Assembly (NCBI GenBank): GCA_020832185.1
Contig: JAFIFE010000016.1
Coordinates: 45,705-109,704 of the forward strand
DNA: 64,000 bases
DNA from: Alkalibacterium sp.
GTDB taxonomy: Bacteria; Bacillota; Bacilli; Lactobacillales; Carnobacteriaceae_A
Direction of reading: 5' to 3'
How positions within the stretch are numbered: the stretch's first letter is position 1; the number at the start of each line of letters is the position of its first letter. Positions 18,487 to 27,070 of the stretch are shown here, piece by piece. Below the pieces are notes generated by a model that saw nothing but the letters and a program-made list of their open reading frames with translations, did not search any database and was not told the DNA's origin. A program made the position numbers and the translations under genes.

Positions 18487-19437
18487 TCAGTACCCCGAGG
18501 AATAATCCACTACATTTTGTGGTAACTCTTCACCTTTGACAAAAGCAGCCAGATTATCTTCAAATACTGGAAATAAGCTTTCATCATAATCATCCAGTGA
18601 TCCGGAAATATGTGGTGTAAGCAGGACGTCTTCTCTGCTATATATAGGATGGTCTTCAGGCAACGGTTCCTGATGAACCACATCTAGAGCGGCATACTCC
18701 AGATACCCTTCATCCAGTGCCTTAAGCAAGTCATCCGTGACCACAGTCGGTCCTCTTCCCACATTGATGAAAATGGCGGTCGGCTTCATTTCTTTAAAGA
18801 GTGACAGATCAAATAAATCTTTTGTTTCTTCTGTCAAAGGCAAAATATTGACGACAACATCCGCCTGGTTCAGTGACTCTTTTAAATCACTTTGTGTAAT
18901 CTGTTGATCCATGAACTCCACACTTTTTCCGCTTCTGTTCACACCAATCGTTTTCATACCGAATGCTTTAGCCAATTTTCCTGTCTGCTTGCCGATGGCT
19001 CCCGCTCCGACAATCATCATTGTTTTCTGATTCAGCTCTCTGGCATTATCCACCTGGTCCCATTTTGACTGTGTCTGCATCTTGATTGAATGCCCGATGC
19101 CTCTCGTGTAACTCAAAAGCATACCGAAAATGGATTCTGCTATTGCAAATCTATGGATTCCACTTGCACTCGTTAAGGTTATATCATTCGTGTGCAGACG
19201 ATCGAGATCCATGTAATCCACGCCGGCAGAAGCCAACTGGATCCACTTTACATTTAAATCAGAATGGTCTAGAAGCTTCTGACCCGCTTCTTTTTCCCAC
19301 CCGTAAACAATTTCAATTTCAGATACGTCTGTCACTTCATCTATAGAAGAAACAACCCTATAATCTGGTGCTAGTTCTTTTATTTTTTTTAAATGTGCGT
19401 CTTTCAACTGGTTAAAGCTAAGTATACCTTTTGGCAC
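18487..19437 (-). CDS. D-2-hydroxyacid dehydrogenase family protein
   Basis: The 316-residue protein uses a GTG start with AAAGGAG upstream. The NAD site is MMIVGAGAIGKQTG. The catalytic triad of the family is visible: Arg in INVGRGPTV, Glu in HQEPLP and His in LLTPHISG. Members reduce 2-oxoacids or oxidise D-2-hydroxyacids. The sequence resembles the subgroup with a short divergent N-terminal domain (YGWEKE...LKWIQLASAGVD), often annotated phosphoglycerate dehydrogenase-like; the substrate cannot be fixed. It is a single gene. Confidence 0.85.
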   Translation of the reverse strand: MPKGILSFNQLKDAHLKKIKELAPDYRVVSSIDEVTDVSEIEIVYGWEKEAGQKLLDHSDLNVKWIQLASAGVDYMDLDRLHTNDITLTSASGIHRFAIAESIFGMLLSYTRGIGHSIKMQTQSKWDQVDNARELNQKTMMIVGAGAIGKQTGKLAKAFGMKTIGVNRSGKSVEFMDQQITQSDLKESLNQADVVVNILPLTEETKDLFDLSLFKEMKPTAIFINVGRGPTVVTDDLLKALDEGYLEYAALDVVHQEPLPEDHPIYSREDVLLTPHISGSLDDYDESLFPVFEDNLAAFVKGEELPQNVVDYSSGY

Positions 19438-19499
19438 TAGTGTTCACTCCTTTTATGCTAGTTTACATGATGTGAGCTAATAAACTCAACCAGAGCGTG

Positions 19500-20330
19500 T
19501 TACTGGACAGACTGATATTCTCCGGTCACGATATCCAGCTTTTCTAATTCATCTGTAGACACATTAAAGCGGTAAAGACCGATTAAGTTAGACCAGGTCA
19601 CTCCGTCTTGTTCAACTGGTTCTCTGACCTCAAGCTGGACCCAGTCTTCTTCCATTGAATTAACGAAAAAGAAATACTTCTCATAGTTCAAATTTTCAAG
19701 CATGATCAGCTGATCAAATGCGTAATTTTCAGCTTCTTCTTTTGTCCAGCTTTGCGTGTTTTCTTCCACTTCAGCACTGTTCTCTTTTTGAGTAAACCAG
19801 TCTGCTAATTCCTCATCTGTTGCTTCCTGGATAGATTGACCAGTAGCGGTTTCATACTCTTCAGCCATAATAGCGGATTGTCTTTCGTCTTTATATGTAG
19901 AGTCTTCCGTATAGGCACCTGCTACTTCTATTGCATTTTCAGCTTGAAGAACATGTATTTCTTCTTTCAGACTTTCTCCTTCAGCCATGATTTCAGGATA
20001 CCCCGTCAAATCATGTTGGAGCAGTACACTCAAGGTCCCGGCAGCCGCATCCAGCTCTTCTGCTTCATACTCACGCTTCGCCTGGTCCAGCAGGTTCTGG
20101 TATTTTTCTGTTTGATCAAAGACTAATTCTTCTTCATCATCACCGGTTTCTTCAATTTCTTCTTCGTTCTGCTCTTCTACAGTCTGTTCATTAGTCTCAG
20201 AATCATCACCCTCAGTTTCTGAAGCAACCTCTTCCGTTTCGATGACTGCTGCTTCTTCCTCATCAGTCTGACAGGCTGCCAATCCTAGTCCTAGTAATGC
20301 AATAGGTAAAACCATTAGTTTCTTAGTCAT
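19500..20330 (-). CDS. Hypothetical lipoprotein with acidic linker
   Basis: The 276-residue product has a lipoprotein signal (VLPIALLGLGLAAC, lipid Cys20). About 70 residues dominated by Glu, Asp and Thr follow. After that come two probable folded parts: a helical region (YQNLLDQAKREYEAEELDAAAGTL) resembling a TPR-like helix pair, and a C-terminal beta-rich region (FVNSMEEDWVQLEVREP...LIGLYRFNVSTDELEKLD). The function is unknown. It follows rsmI by 15 bases and is probably co-transcribed. It is expected on the outer face of the membrane. Confidence 0.8.
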   Translation of the reverse strand: MTKKLMVLPIALLGLGLAACQTDEEEAAVIETEEVASETEGDDSETNEQTVEEQNEEEIEETGDDEEELVFDQTEKYQNLLDQAKREYEAEELDAAAGTLSVLLQHDLTGYPEIMAEGESLKEEIHVLQAENAIEVAGAYTEDSTYKDERQSAIMAEEYETATGQSIQEATDEELADWFTQKENSAEVEENTQSWTKEEAENYAFDQLIMLENLNYEKYFFFVNSMEEDWVQLEVREPVEQDGVTWSNLIGLYRFNVSTDELEKLDIVTGEYQSVQ

Positions 20331-20345
20331 TAGGTATTCCTCCTC

Positions 20346-21227
20346 TTAGTCATTTAGTTCGTGATAAGCTGCGTAGACTTCTCTTTTCTGCAATCCTCTT
20401 AACTGGGCCACTTCTTTGATTGCTTTTTTACTGGGAAGATCCTGTTCTTCCATCAGTTCTTCCACGTGTTCTTTAAGGCTTAACGATGCCCACTGCTGTG
20501 GTTCATCTTCTTCTACTTCACTGTTTCCTTCAGCTATCAGAACAAATTCTCCACGAATCTGTTCGTTCTCCAGCCAGTACAGCACCTCCTGAGTGGTTCC
20601 GCGTACAAACTCTTCAAAGCGTTTGGTTACTTCCCGGGCTAAAACGATGCGTCTGTCCGTACCAAAAACAGTGACCATCTGCTCGACGACTTGCTTGATA
20701 CGGTGAGGAGACTCATAAAAGACCAATGTTTCTTCCCTTTTGTTCAGGTCTACTAAACTGGCTACCAGGTCTTTTTTCTTCCGCGGTAAAAATCCGTAGA
20801 AGTAGAAAGGCTGTGGGGTCAATCCAGATGCAATCAGCGCGGTCAAGGCAGCGTTAGGGCCGGGCAGTGGGACCACTGAAATCCCCGCTTCGATTGCGGC
20901 TTTCACTAAATCTACGCCAGGGTCACTAATTGATGGCATTCCTGCATCACTGACTTGGGCAACAGATTCCCCATTCAACATTTTCTCAACCAGCTGCGGT
21001 GTCCGCTCATTAGTATTGTGCTCATGATAACTAAGCTGTGATGTATCGATTTCAAAATGATTCAGTAATTTTTGTGTATTCCGCGTGTCTTCTGATGCAA
21101 TATAATCTACTTCTTTAAGGATCTGAACGGCGCGAAACGTCATATCGTCCAGATTCCCGATCGGTGTCGGAACTAAGTATAGACTTCCTTGTTCGTGTGG
21201 TTCAAAGCTCTTCTGTGTGCTGATCAT
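20346..21227 (-). CDS. rsmI: 16S rRNA (cytidine1402-2'-O)-methyltransferase
   Basis: The protein is 293 residues of the tetrapyrrole-methylase-like SAM fold. It begins LYLVPTPIGNLDDMTFRA, followed by ASEDTRNTQKLL, VSDAGMPSISDPG and PLPGPNAALTALIASG, all diagnostic of RsmI. It methylates the ribose of C1402 in the decoding centre. It overlaps the GIY-YIG gene by 26 bases. In many Firmicutes this trio sits directly after yabA; here the nrd genes intervene. Confidence 0.96.
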   Translation of the reverse strand: MISTQKSFEPHEQGSLYLVPTPIGNLDDMTFRAVQILKEVDYIASEDTRNTQKLLNHFEIDTSQLSYHEHNTNERTPQLVEKMLNGESVAQVSDAGMPSISDPGVDLVKAAIEAGISVVPLPGPNAALTALIASGLTPQPFYFYGFLPRKKKDLVASLVDLNKREETLVFYESPHRIKQVVEQMVTVFGTDRRIVLAREVTKRFEEFVRGTTQEVLYWLENEQIRGEFVLIAEGNSEVEEDEPQQWASLSLKEHVEELMEEQDLPSKKAIKEVAQLRGLQKREVYAAYHELND

Positions 21228-21549
21228 GACTTGTTCTCACCTCTTTCACTATACATGTGTGCTGCTTATCGTAAGGGCGTTTAACCCCTTGCTCTGTTAA
21301 AAACTGATCCTTCTGTCTGCGCATCAGCTTCTTAAACGCTGCTTCTGCTTTTGTTGCCTCACTTCTTGATGAATGAGCCTCTGCATATAGCATTCTCAAA
21401 GGCCGTCTCCGCTGAGGACGCGTATATTTTGCCCCGATTCCATCATTGTGTTCTTTTAATCGCCTGCTTAAATCCGTTGTGTAGCCACCGTACAAAGTTC
21501 CATCTTTACAATGCAGAACATAAAAGTAGCTTGCTTTACTCTGACTCAT
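21202..21549 (-). CDS. GIY-YIG domain protein (YazA/UPF0213 type)
   Basis: The 115-residue protein has the GIY-YIG nuclease fold signature in a variant form: FYVLHCKDGTLYGGYTTDLSRRLKEH. Downstream Arg and Glu residues (YTRPQRRRPLRMLYAEAHSSRSEATKAEAAFK) fit the stand-alone UPF0213 family. The biological role of the family is unsettled; it is usually found between trmN6 and rsmI, as here. It overlaps both neighbours. Confidence 0.9.
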   Translation of the reverse strand: MSQSKASYFYVLHCKDGTLYGGYTTDLSRRLKEHNDGIGAKYTRPQRRRPLRMLYAEAHSSRSEATKAEAAFKKLMRRQKDQFLTEQGVKRPYDKQHTCIVKEVRTSHDQHTEEL

Positions 21550-22294
21550 TTCCGTAAATCATCCTTCTCACTTCTGGAAAATACTCTCCATTTTCGTCAT
21601 AGACCACTAAAGGAGGCAAAATCTGCAATCCATTTGCTTTCCCGCGTTTAATGCCTTCAATCAGTAGAATGTTTGCTTCTTTATTTTCTTTTGGGTAAAT
21701 AAACTGAATACGTTTCGGTGCCAGATCCACTTCACGCATCGCATCCATGATTTCAAGAAACCGTTCCGGTCGATGAACGAAGAATGCTTTGCCTTTCGTC
21801 TTCAGCAAGCCAGATGTTACTGACATGAGTTCTTTAAGCGTTAAATGCAGCTCATGTCTGGCAATAGCTAAGTGCTCATTGGGATTTTTCTTACTCGCTT
21901 CTGACACTGTAAAGTATGGCGGGTTGCAGGTGATCACATCAACTGAATCTTTTTCAATAGACCCTTTTAACCTGTTCACGTCTTCATGGACTACTTCTAT
22001 CTGGTCTGATAAGTTATTCAACTGAATGCTTCGCTCAGCCATATCGACCAGACGTTCCTGAATCTCTACTGCGGTCACTTTGCTTTTCGTCTGCCGACTT
22101 ATCATGAGAGCCACTGCCCCATTGCCTGAACACAAATCCACGATCTTTGCACGCTCGTGTCTCGGCACTTTGGCAAATTCTCCTAATAATATGGCATCCA
22201 ATGAAAATGAGAAAACCGACGGACTTTGAATGATATCCAGTCCATACTGCATGATCTGATCGACGCGTTCGTCACCTTTTAATGTTATATCCAC
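21536..22294 (-). CDS. tRNA1(Val) adenine37-N6 methyltransferase-like (YabB)
   Basis: The 252-residue SAM methyltransferase has motif I DLCSGNGA at residues 53-60 and the N6-adenine motif NPPY at 124-127 followed by FTVSEASKKNPNEHLAIARHE, typical of TrmN6/YabB. It would methylate N6 of A37 in a tRNA. It starts the YabB-YazA-RsmI operon. A -10-like TATACT is 40 bases upstream, without a convincing -35. Confidence 0.9.
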   Translation of the reverse strand: MDITLKGDERVDQIMQYGLDIIQSPSVFSFSLDAILLGEFAKVPRHERAKIVDLCSGNGAVALMISRQTKSKVTAVEIQERLVDMAERSIQLNNLSDQIEVVHEDVNRLKGSIEKDSVDVITCNPPYFTVSEASKKNPNEHLAIARHELHLTLKELMSVTSGLLKTKGKAFFVHRPERFLEIMDAMREVDLAPKRIQFIYPKENKEANILLIEGIKRGKANGLQILPPLVVYDENGEYFPEVRRMIYGNESE

Positions 22295-22384
22295 TACATT
22301 CTTCCTTTGTTTGATTAAGTATATTCAGTATACCAAATAATTGAGGCAGTTTTGCTTATTTTTTATTTGAATAGGATGGGATAG

Positions 22385-22404
22385 GAAACTAGCAGGCTAG
22401 TTTC
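22385..22404. repeat. Perfect 20-bp palindrome upstream of the trmN6 gene
   Basis: GAAACTAGC / GCTAGTTTC, a perfect 9-bp dyad with a 2-bp centre, lies between repeat array 2 and the trmN6 promoter region. It has no T run, so it is not an intrinsic terminator. It could be an operator or a boundary element; no function can be read. Confidence 0.5.
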
Positions 22405-22451
22405 TGACATTATAGTAAAGAGAAAGAGGGAGATTTGATTGAAAGAGGCTT

Positions 22452-22800
22452 TCTATATACTCACGTGGATTTGAGAAATGAGTTTTAATAATCCGCGGAT
22501 TATTGTCAGCACTCACTATAGTTTTAAGTTGAGTAGTAAAAATAGAAGTCTGATTCTTCAAACTCATCTACCTATTCATCTGAGCTATGAGAATAGCGTA
22601 TTTATTTTTGTAACTCGGTTATGTATTTCCGTGAGTTTAAAGAATACACCTCTTATTCTAAAGACTCATTCCTTAAACGATTTGAGCTGAAAGAATAGAG
22701 TCCCCATTTTAACTACTCACAGACCAATTAATATGAGTTTAAACAATGCGTCAGTTATTTTCAAAACTCACTGAAAAATTCGCCTGAGTTTATATAATTA
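22452..22800. repeat. Repeat array 2: seven degenerate palindromic units, period 51 bp
   Basis: Left cores ACTC start at 22459, 22511, 22562, 22613, 22664, 22715 and 22766. Right cores (GAGT, or GAGC in units 3 and 5) start at 22480, 22531, 22582, 22633, 22684, 22735 and 22786, exactly 51 bp apart each time. The base before every right core is T, and six of seven left cores are followed by A. Enclosed segments are 16 nt (17 in unit 1) and all different. Arms tend towards TATTCT / AGAATA and pair only partly. Several linkers are palindromes too, for example the perfect AATAATCCGCGGATTATT at 22487-22504. The geometry matches array 1, although the arm sequences do not. No ORF with support lies inside, and the neighbouring terminator and trmN6 promoter frame it. 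Confidence 0.88.
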
Positions 22801-22824
22801 GCAGAAAAATCTGGAGAATTGACA

Positions 22825-22850
22825 AAAGCCACTCAACGAGGAGTGGCTTT
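22825..22850 (-). terminator. Hairpin, probable terminator downstream of nrdDG
   Basis: AAAGCCACTC (22825-22834) / GAGTGGCTTT (22841-22850) is a perfect 10-bp stem with a 6-nt loop and a short T tract on both strands. It lies just right of array 2. Its ACTC/GAGT is 10 bp apart rather than 20, so it is not another array unit. Confidence 0.65.
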
Positions 22851-22958
22851 CTGATTAAACAATAAATATTTGTAAAGTAAATTGCTGGGTATTTCTATTC
22901 ATATCTATATTACTAGGTTTCTCATTTAAACGACATAATCCCTACCTCTATCATGTCC

Positions 22959-23126
22959 TTACAGCCCCATAGCTGATCCAGTGTGAATAAACTTCTTTAA
23001 AACGTGTTTATATAATACTTCATATTTATCTTTAACGTCTACATAGTATACCATCAATCTGGCCAAAAGCCTAATCGTATGCTTGCGTGCAGGAAATCCG
23101 GTTACTGAACGGGGCGTTTTACCCAC
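22959..23126 (-). CDS. Possible 55-residue basic protein after nrdG
   Basis: A GTG-started frame of 55 codons begins 27 bases after the nrdG stop, with AGAGGA 11 bases before it. The product starts MGKTPRSVTGFPARKHTIRL and continues LLARLMVYYVDVKDKYEVLYKH, with a normal amino-acid mix and a net positive charge. An in-frame stop directly precedes the GTG, so it is not the tail of a longer gene. I recognise no family. It could equally be a chance frame in the 3' region; the spacing to the Shine-Dalgarno is longer than usual here. Confidence 0.35.
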   Translation of the reverse strand: MGKTPRSVTGFPARKHTIRLLARLMVYYVDVKDKYEVLYKHVLKKFIHTGSAMGL

Positions 23127-23153
23127 TTAATCAAGCTTCCTCTGAGTGCCTGA

Positions 23154-23714
23154 TTAATAGTAATCCCCCTCATTCCACAGTACAACCTCTCCACTCTTCA
23201 AAGACGCCTGCACATCAATGATTCGCTGATTAGAGCTGCCTCTGAATGCCAGATTCAGATTCATTTTGTCCTGCTCGAATCGGCCGTCCACCACCACGTC
23301 GATGAGTTCAAGCAGACGGCGCTTATCCTCGGTTCCTTCCATCAGTTCATCCCATGTATAGCCTGTCCATGACCAGATATCCTTCGACCAGCCAAACGAC
23401 TCCCGGACTTCTTCACACAGAGGAACCGTTACCCCTGTATTCAAGAACGGTTCCCCGCCTAACAAGGTCAGCCCCTGACAATAATCAGCGCTTAGATCCT
23501 TGATGATCTGACTCTCCAGTTCTCTTGAGTAAGGCGACCCGTAATTGAAGTCCTGAGCTGCTTTATTGTAGCAGCCCCTGCAGGCAAAAGGACATCCGCT
23601 TACGTAAATGCTGCATCTGACCCCTTCGCCGTCCACAAAATTATACGGTTTGTAGTCTGCGACATAATTTTTACTGAATCGTTCTGATGTCCACTCTACT
23701 GGATTTACCGGCAT
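23154..23714 (-). CDS. nrdG: Anaerobic ribonucleotide reductase activating protein
   Basis: The 186-residue radical-SAM enzyme has the CX3CX2C cluster motif at Cys41, Cys45 and Cys48 (GCPFACRGCYN), then the SAM-binding GGEPF. It installs the glycyl radical on NrdD under anoxic conditions. It directly follows nrdD with one base between stop and start. Length and motif are normal. Confidence 0.96.
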   Translation of the reverse strand: MPVNPVEWTSERFSKNYVADYKPYNFVDGEGVRCSIYVSGCPFACRGCYNKAAQDFNYGSPYSRELESQIIKDLSADYCQGLTLLGGEPFLNTGVTVPLCEEVRESFGWSKDIWSWTGYTWDELMEGTEDKRRLLELIDVVVDGRFEQDKMNLNLAFRGSSNQRIIDVQASLKSGEVVLWNEGDYY

Positions 23715-23715
23715 G

Positions 23716-25917
23716 CTAATCAGTCCCTTTTATGTGTTTGACTCGAGATGAAATCTCCTTGTGTCGCCCTGACACCATTGGACGTTTCTGTGGATTGCCT
23801 AGATACCCGCATGTGCGCTTAACAACGTCGCATGTTTCAGGATTCGTGTTTCCACAGCTTGGACATCTGAAGCCATTTTCCGTCGGCTTGAAGTCCCCTT
23901 CAAAATCACATTCATAACAGCGGTCGATTGGTGTATTGGTCCCCAGATAGCCGACTCGGTCATACGCATAATCCCATACCGCTTCAAGTGCTTTCGGATT
24001 AGTCTGCAGTTTAGGGTATTCGCAGTAATGAATAAATCCACCCCCGGTAAATTTCGGGTAGTCTTTTTCAAAATCTATTTTTTCAAAAGGTGTTGGATTT
24101 TTACGGACATCATAGTGGAAACTGTTTGTATAGTAGCCTTTATCCGTAATATTTTCGAGCATTCCGAACTTCTCGGTATCCAGTTTGCAGAAACGGTCGG
24201 TTAAACTTTCACTTGGTGTGGAGTAGACACTGACATGAATGCCGCTCTCATTTCCCCATTCGTCTGCATGTGTTTTCAAGGTCTTCATAATATCGAGTGT
24301 AAACGATTTGGCTTCTTCATTCGTTTCCCATTCTGAACCGAAAAATGAAGTGGCTGCCTCGTAAAGTCCGATATAGCCGAGAGAAATCGTTGCGCGTTTA
24401 TTTAAGAAGAGCGTCGACACGTTATCCTCTTTCTTCAGGCGTTTGCCGAATGCGCCGTGCATATATAAAATAGGTGCATTTGCAGGCTCTGCATCCATTA
24501 CTCGGTTAGCTTTGAACAGCAATGCATCTTTGACTAGACGCAAACGTTCAGAAAGCAAAACGTTGAACCGCTCTATATCGCCTTTTGCTTCGATTGCGAT
24601 ACGGGGCACATTCAATGTTACAACACCCAGGTTCATGCGGCCAGCAGCTACATCATTGCCCTGATCGTCTTTCCAGCCTTGAAGGAAAGAGCGGCATCCC
24701 ATCGGAGTCTTAAAGCTTCCTGTAATATCGATCAGCTTATCGTAACTCAACACATCCGGATACATGCGTTTAGTCGAACATTCCAATGCCAGTTCCTTGA
24801 TGTCATAGTTTGGATCATCCTCATTCAAATTCAACCCCCGTTTCAGTGTGAAAATGAGTTTAGGGAATATTGCTGTGCGTTTTTCTTTTCCTAAGCCTGT
24901 GATTCGAACATTTAAGATGGCTTTTTGAATCTCACGTTCGATCCAGTTTTCACCCAAGCCAAAGCCTAAACTTGTAAAAGGCGTCTGTCCCTGAGAAGTG
25001 TAAAGGGTATTGATTTCATATTCCAGACTTTGCATCGCATCATAGATATCTTTTTTTGTTTTCTGCTCAGCAAATGCTTCCTGTTTATCCTGACCTTCAA
25101 TCCATTCATTTGCCGTGGCTAAATGTTTCTGGAAATTCAACTCAGCATAAGGTGCCAGCACTTCATCAATCCGGTCAAAACTGCACCCTCCGTATTGGCT
25201 GGACGCGACATTTGCGATGATTTGAGCCGTTTGGGCAGCAGCCGTCTGAATCGATTTAGGTGAGCCAACTTCTGCGTTACCGATTTGAAATCCTTCTTCA
25301 AACATGTGTTTAAAATCGATCAGACAGCAGTTACTCATCGGTGCGTATGGGGTGTAGTCCAAATCATGATAATGGATTTCCCCTTTTTCATGTGCATTGG
25401 CGACATGTGGTGGCAGCATTTTAAGGCCAAGCGCTTTCCCTACGATCCCTGCAGTCAGGTCACGTTGGGTATTGAAAACTTTACTGTCCTTGTTTGCATT
25501 TTCGTTTACAATCGATTTTTCTTTCATCAGCAGACTCTTGATCATGGCATTCACATCACGTCTGGTTTCCCGCTCTCTTTCTTTTTCTTCTCGGCGCTGA
25601 ATATACCCTTCTGCCAGATCTTCATAACTGTAGGCTTTTAATACATCCAGTACTAGAAAGTCGATTTCTTTGGTGTCCAGCTGCTTGAATTTTTTAGTTA
25701 AAATCAAATCTTCCACATCGTATGCAATCGCTTTTAAATCATCAAAGGTGTAATTTAAATCAAGCTGTTCAACTGCCTGAAAAAGAGCTTCTGTTATTTT
25801 TTTACGGGTATACTTCTGCATGCGTCCATCTCGTTTTTGAACGTCCTTAAGACCTTCGTTAATGATTTTTTCATTAAGTTCTGCTATTTTTTTATCGTTC
25901 CACTTCACTTCTTGCAT
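23716..25917 (-). CDS. nrdD: Anaerobic (class III) ribonucleoside-triphosphate reductase
   Basis: The 733 residues comprise an N-terminal ATP-cone (roughly residues 22-110, RDGRMQKYTRKKITEAL), the barrel with active-site Cys motifs (YGGCSFDR, MGCRSFLQGW), and a C-terminal zinc site with four Cys (CYEC...CPSCG). The glycyl radical loop RTCGYLG puts the radical on Gly704. It makes dNTPs without oxygen. The ATP-cone implies dATP feedback. The upstream 130 bases carry no clear NrdR box. Confidence 0.97.
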   Translation of the reverse strand: MQEVKWNDKKIAELNEKIINEGLKDVQKRDGRMQKYTRKKITEALFQAVEQLDLNYTFDDLKAIAYDVEDLILTKKFKQLDTKEIDFLVLDVLKAYSYEDLAEGYIQRREEKERERETRRDVNAMIKSLLMKEKSIVNENANKDSKVFNTQRDLTAGIVGKALGLKMLPPHVANAHEKGEIHYHDLDYTPYAPMSNCCLIDFKHMFEEGFQIGNAEVGSPKSIQTAAAQTAQIIANVASSQYGGCSFDRIDEVLAPYAELNFQKHLATANEWIEGQDKQEAFAEQKTKKDIYDAMQSLEYEINTLYTSQGQTPFTSLGFGLGENWIEREIQKAILNVRITGLGKEKRTAIFPKLIFTLKRGLNLNEDDPNYDIKELALECSTKRMYPDVLSYDKLIDITGSFKTPMGCRSFLQGWKDDQGNDVAAGRMNLGVVTLNVPRIAIEAKGDIERFNVLLSERLRLVKDALLFKANRVMDAEPANAPILYMHGAFGKRLKKEDNVSTLFLNKRATISLGYIGLYEAATSFFGSEWETNEEAKSFTLDIMKTLKTHADEWGNESGIHVSVYSTPSESLTDRFCKLDTEKFGMLENITDKGYYTNSFHYDVRKNPTPFEKIDFEKDYPKFTGGGFIHYCEYPKLQTNPKALEAVWDYAYDRVGYLGTNTPIDRCYECDFEGDFKPTENGFRCPSCGNTNPETCDVVKRTCGYLGNPQKRPMVSGRHKEISSRVKHIKGTD

Positions 25918-26014
25918 GATTTAACACCGTCCTTATCCTTTTTTGTTTTATAACCCACTTATTCAAACATTCACAAGGTTACCTAAAAAAATATGTATGT
26001 GAAAAATGGGATGG

Positions 26015-26036
26015 GGCGCCTCGTCACTGAGACGCC
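26015..26036 (-). terminator. Hairpin after nrdF
   Basis: GGCGCCTC / GAGACGCC (8-bp stem, one mismatch, 6-nt loop) lies 16 bases after the nrdF stop; a T run follows about 9 bases later on the minus strand. It is probably the nrdHIEF terminator, but the distance to the T run makes this moderate. Confidence 0.5.
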
Positions 26037-26051
26037 TTCTCCTCTATTTAA

Positions 26052-27014
26052 TTAGCTAAACCATTGTTCATAATCACTGTCATCCATCGATTCGACCATT
26101 CCAACTAAATACCCGTTCCCTACTTGAGAGAAAAAGTCATGGTTGCTCGTACCTGTTGAAATCCCGTTCATGATGATCGGATCAACATCCTGAGCAGTAT
26201 CCGGGAATAACGGATCGAAACCAAGGTTCTGCAGGGCTTTGTTGGCATTGTATCTTAAGAATATCCCTACGCTCTCGGTCCATCCAATGGAATCGTATAA
26301 ATAACTCGTGTATTCTGTTTCATTCTCATATAGCTTAAACAATAATTCATATGTCCAGTTTTTCATTTCTTCTTGTTCAGTTTCAGTCAGCTGATTGAAG
26401 GCTATCTGAAATTTATAGCCGATATACGTACCATGTACCGATTCATCACGTAAAATCAGTTTGATGATTTCAGCCACATTCGTCAGTTTCCCGTTTCCTA
26501 AATAGCGAAGTGGGGCATAGAATCCGGAGTAAAACAGAAAAGATTCTAGAAATACACTAGCTACTTTCTTTTGCAGTTCCGTGCCTTCATGGTAGATGGC
26601 ATTGATGATCTGTGCTTTCTTTTGAAGCATCGGGTTACTGTGTGTCCAGTCAAAAATATCATCGATTTCTGATTTTGAATTTAATGTACTGAAAATCGCA
26701 CTGTAACTTTTCGCATGCATCGATTCCATGAATTCAATGTTGTTGTACACCGCTTCTTCATGCTGTGTGCGGCTGTGTTTTTTCAGTGCCTCGATACCGT
26801 CCTGAGACTGCAAAGTATCTAAAAGAGTCAATCCTCCAAATACTTTTGCAATCATGTCTCTTTCTTCAAGAGACAAGGTGTTCCAGTCACTTAGATCATT
26901 AGACAATGGGATACGCGTATCCGTCCAGAACTGTTCAACCAGTTTTTCCCAGGTCAGTTTGTCGATCATGTCTTCAATACGGTTCCAGTTTATGGCTTTA
27001 TATGTTTCAGTCAC
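26052..27014 (-). CDS. nrdF: Class Ib ribonucleotide reductase small subunit
   Basis: The 320 residues start at GTG with GAAGGAGAG upstream. Metal ligands and the radical tyrosine are visible: Asp66 (LLDTLQS), Glu97 and His100 with Tyr104 (MESMHAKSYSAIF), matching NrdF spacing. It holds the dimanganese- or diiron-tyrosyl cofactor, activated with NrdI, and hands the radical to NrdE. It is the last gene of nrdHIEF, 57 bases after nrdE. Confidence 0.96.
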   Translation of the reverse strand: MTETYKAINWNRIEDMIDKLTWEKLVEQFWTDTRIPLSNDLSDWNTLSLEERDMIAKVFGGLTLLDTLQSQDGIEALKKHSRTQHEEAVYNNIEFMESMHAKSYSAIFSTLNSKSEIDDIFDWTHSNPMLQKKAQIINAIYHEGTELQKKVASVFLESFLFYSGFYAPLRYLGNGKLTNVAEIIKLILRDESVHGTYIGYKFQIAFNQLTETEQEEMKNWTYELLFKLYENETEYTSYLYDSIGWTESVGIFLRYNANKALQNLGFDPLFPDTAQDVDPIIMNGISTGTSNHDFFSQVGNGYLVGMVESMDDSDYEQWFS

Positions 27015-27070
27015 TTTAAACTCTCCTTCATTCGCCTGGCGACTATACCGTCACCTTATCTGCCGGCGAT

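Noticed and set aside
18302..18505. 67-residue plus-strand ORF with hydrophobic start
   Set aside because: It runs through a perfect 13-bp terminator stem and into the 3' end of the dehydrogenase gene, and it lacks a Shine-Dalgarno.
22478..22690. 70-residue plus-strand ORF inside array 2
   Set aside because: It has no ribosome binding site, its composition follows the repeat pattern, and it crosses four array units.
22825..22850. Eighth unit of array 2
   Set aside because: It contains ACTC and GAGT, but they are 10 bp apart instead of 20 and out of the 51-bp register; it is better explained as a terminator hairpin.
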